DNA of 25,595 bases from JAGLTN01 sp023135255 (GTDB lineage: Bacteria > Planctomycetota > Phycisphaerae > Sedimentisphaerales > Anaerobacaceae): NCBI GenBank assembly GCA_030639495.1, contig DAOWCP010000027.1:1-25595 (forward strand). Direction: 5' to 3'. Every line of letters starts with the position of its first letter. The first letter of the stretch is position 1. This document shows, one piece after another, positions 24,149-25,595 of this stretch. The notes beneath the pieces are model-generated. The model did no database searches. It saw only the letters and a list, made by a program, of their open reading frames with translations, and was not told the DNA's origin. The position numbers were made by a program, and so were the translations under genes.

Positions 24149-25595
24149 ATGTGCAGCAAGTCTGAAAGACCGGCAACACCTGCCGGCAAGGCCGTCGCGA
24201 GGACGGGAGCTAAAATTATTGTCGATACGCTGATCGATCTTGGTGTCGATACGATGTTCGGTTATCTTGGCGGGGTTGTGCTTCCATTGTTTGACGAGCT
24301 TTATGAGGCTCCAATCAATTTTATTATCCCGCGTCATGAGCAGGGTGGATGTCATATGGCAGACGCTTATGCCAGGGTTACGGGCAAGGTCGGCGTTATT
24401 GTAGTGACGAGCGGACCCGGGGCCTGTAATCTTGTTACGGGTCTTGCCAATGCGATGCTTGATTCGGTTCCTTTGGTTGCATTGACGGGTCAGGTTCGTA
24501 CGGAGCTTATCGGTAATGATGCTTTTCAGGAGGCGGACACTACCGGAATAACCAGGCCTGTAACTAAGCATAATTGTATTGTCAAAGATATTAAGGACCT
24601 TGAGCGAATTATCAGGGAGGCTTTTCATATTGCTTCTACTGGTAGGCCTGGGCCTGTTTTGGTGGATATTCCGGTTGATATTGAGCTTGATAAATATAAA
24701 TCTGATAAACCTGCGGAGCTTGATCTGCCGGGCTATAAGCTGAAAAAGACGGGGCATGCAAGGCAGATAAAAACGGCTGCTAATGCAATCAATAAATCGA
24801 AGAGGCCTGTTCTTTATGTTGGCGGCGGGGTAATAACCGCTGGTGCGAGCGGCGAGCTTGGCGAGCTTGCGGATAAGGCTAATATCCCGGTTACTATGAC
24901 GCTGATGGGGCTTGGCAGTTATGACCAGTCTAAGGAACGGTCGCTTGATATGCTTGGTATGCATGGTTCGGCGTATGCTAATTATGCGGTTCAGCAGTGT
25001 GATCTTTTGATAGCTGTCGGGGCGCGTTTTGAGGACAGGGTTACCGGTAAGGTTAAGAGTTTTGCACCTAATGCGAAGATAATTCATATTGATATCGACC
25101 CGGCGAGTATTTCAAAGAATGTCGGGGTTGATATTCCGGTTGTTGGTGACGCAAAAGATATATTGAAAGCACTAACGAAGGAAGTTGAATTTCAGGAAAG
25201 AAAAGAATGGTTTGAACTGATAGGACAATGGAAAGCCAAACATGTGTTCGGCTATGACAGAAAGGCTGACGTAGTTAAGCCTCAATATGTTATCGAAGAG
25301 GTTTATAACCAGACTAAGGGCAAAGCAACGGTTGCTACTGGTGTTGGTCAGCACCAGATGTGGAGCGCCCAGTTTTATAAGTACAGCAGACCAAGACAGT
25401 TGGTTACATCCGGCGGGCTTGGTACGATGGGCTTTGGCTTGCCTGCTGCTATTGGTGCGCAGATCGCCAAGCCTGGTGATCTGGTTGTATTGTTTGACGG
25501 CGATAACAGTTTTAATATGACGATGACGGAGCTTTCAACTGCGGTTGAGCATAAGCTTCCGATAAAGATATGTATCCTGAATAACGGCTATATGG
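24149..25595 (+). CDS. ilvB: Acetolactate synthase large subunit (partial at right edge)
   Basis: 482 codons are visible of an expected 560-600. ATG at 24149 follows GAGG by 8 nt. The enzyme condenses pyruvate with pyruvate or 2-oxobutyrate using thiamine diphosphate, the first shared step of branched-chain amino acid synthesis, in the cytoplasm. Visible signatures are the cofactor-activating Glu64 in RHEQGGCHMADAYAR, SGPGACNLVTGLANAMLDSV, the central FAD-linked domain (about 195-345, with GGGVITAG and GARFEDRVTGKV), and the C-terminal thiamine-diphosphate motif GDN at 451-453 with NN at 478-479. The motif is usually GDG; here the third residue is Asn. The regulatory subunit (ilvN/ilvH) would be expected downstream, outside the window. 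A long leader suggests transcription attenuation. Confidence 0.95.
   Translation, partial: MCSKSERPATPAGKAVARTGAKIIVDTLIDLGVDTMFGYLGGVVLPLFDELYEAPINFIIPRHEQGGCHMADAYARVTGKVGVIVVTSGPGACNLVTGLANAMLDSVPLVALTGQVRTELIGNDAFQEADTTGITRPVTKHNCIVKDIKDLERIIREAFHIASTGRPGPVLVDIPVDIELDKYKSDKPAELDLPGYKLKKTGHARQIKTAANAINKSKRPVLYVGGGVITAGASGELGELADKANIPVTMTLMGLGSYDQSKERSLDMLGMHGSAYANYAVQQCDLLIAVGARFEDRVTGKVKSFAPNAKIIHIDIDPASISKNVGVDIPVVGDAKDILKALTKEVEFQERKEWFELIGQWKAKHVFGYDRKADVVKPQYVIEEVYNQTKGKATVATGVGQHQMWSAQFYKYSRPRQLVTSGGLGTMGFGLPAAIGAQIAKPGDLVVLFDGDNSFNMTMTELSTAVEHKLPIKICILNNGYM

Noticed and set aside
24128..25087. Minus-strand ORF of 319 codons opposite ilvB
   Set aside because: Opposite a strongly conserved acetolactate synthase; low-quality basic composition and no start signal.

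Overview
The window looks like chromosomal DNA from a moderately AT-rich planctomycete of the Phycisphaerae/Sedimentisphaerales type. The evidence is the gene mix: dockerin-tailed secreted proteins with LamG, sialate O-acetylesterase-like and beta-helix domains, a DUF2961/GH172 glycoside hydrolase, a DUF6263-like exported protein, and an ECF-like sigma factor fused to a membrane anchor and an exported tail. This assignment is by recognition, not by database search.

Layout. Positions 1-1539 (minus) hold the membrane-fused sigma factor, cut by the left edge, divergent from a TPR lipoprotein (1935-2585, plus). Positions 2676-4976 (minus) hold a secreted beta-propeller/beta-helix/dockerin protein. 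Positions 5135-8716 (minus) are a four-gene GntR-ABC operon: YtrA-type repressor, ABC ATPase, permease, and a membrane protein with a C-terminal zinc ribbon. Its strong promoter overlaps a perfect 12-bp inverted repeat. Positions 8729-9190 are non-coding, with an AT-only tract, five 16-bp tandem repeats and several hairpins. To the right lie a LamG/SASA/dockerin esterase (9191-11797), a DUF2089 plus membrane-anchored partner pair (12011-13107), a patch of gene remnants (13122-13359), a FAD-dependent oxidoreductase and a 4-TM protein (13358-15344, minus), ftsK (15642-18122), a PfkB sugar kinase, a DUF6263-like protein, a GH172 protein, an AT-rich membrane-anchored Mrr-type nuclease (22593-23822), and the start of ilvB (24149 to the right edge) behind a long structured leader.

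The most striking large-scale signal is strand asymmetry. Left of about 8.9 kb the plus strand is C-richer than G, whichever strand is coding. Right of it the plus strand is G-richer, again whichever strand is coding. Most genes also point away from this spot. A negative-to-positive switch at a repeat-rich, AT-rich intergenic region is the signature of a replication origin, so 8.73-9.19 kb is a candidate oriC. No perfect DnaA box and no dnaA/dnaN gene is visible, so this is inference.

Second-tier points are a decayed second copy of the esterase gene's tail, with an in-frame 666-bp deletion between 8-bp repeats, fused to a fragment of a 4-TM protein paralogue; a dockerin gene whose reading frame breaks just before a C-terminal tail shared with the neighbouring gene; a probably leaderless DUF2089 mRNA; and the fused sigma factor. 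I saw no tRNA, rRNA, CRISPR array, transposase or prophage gene.
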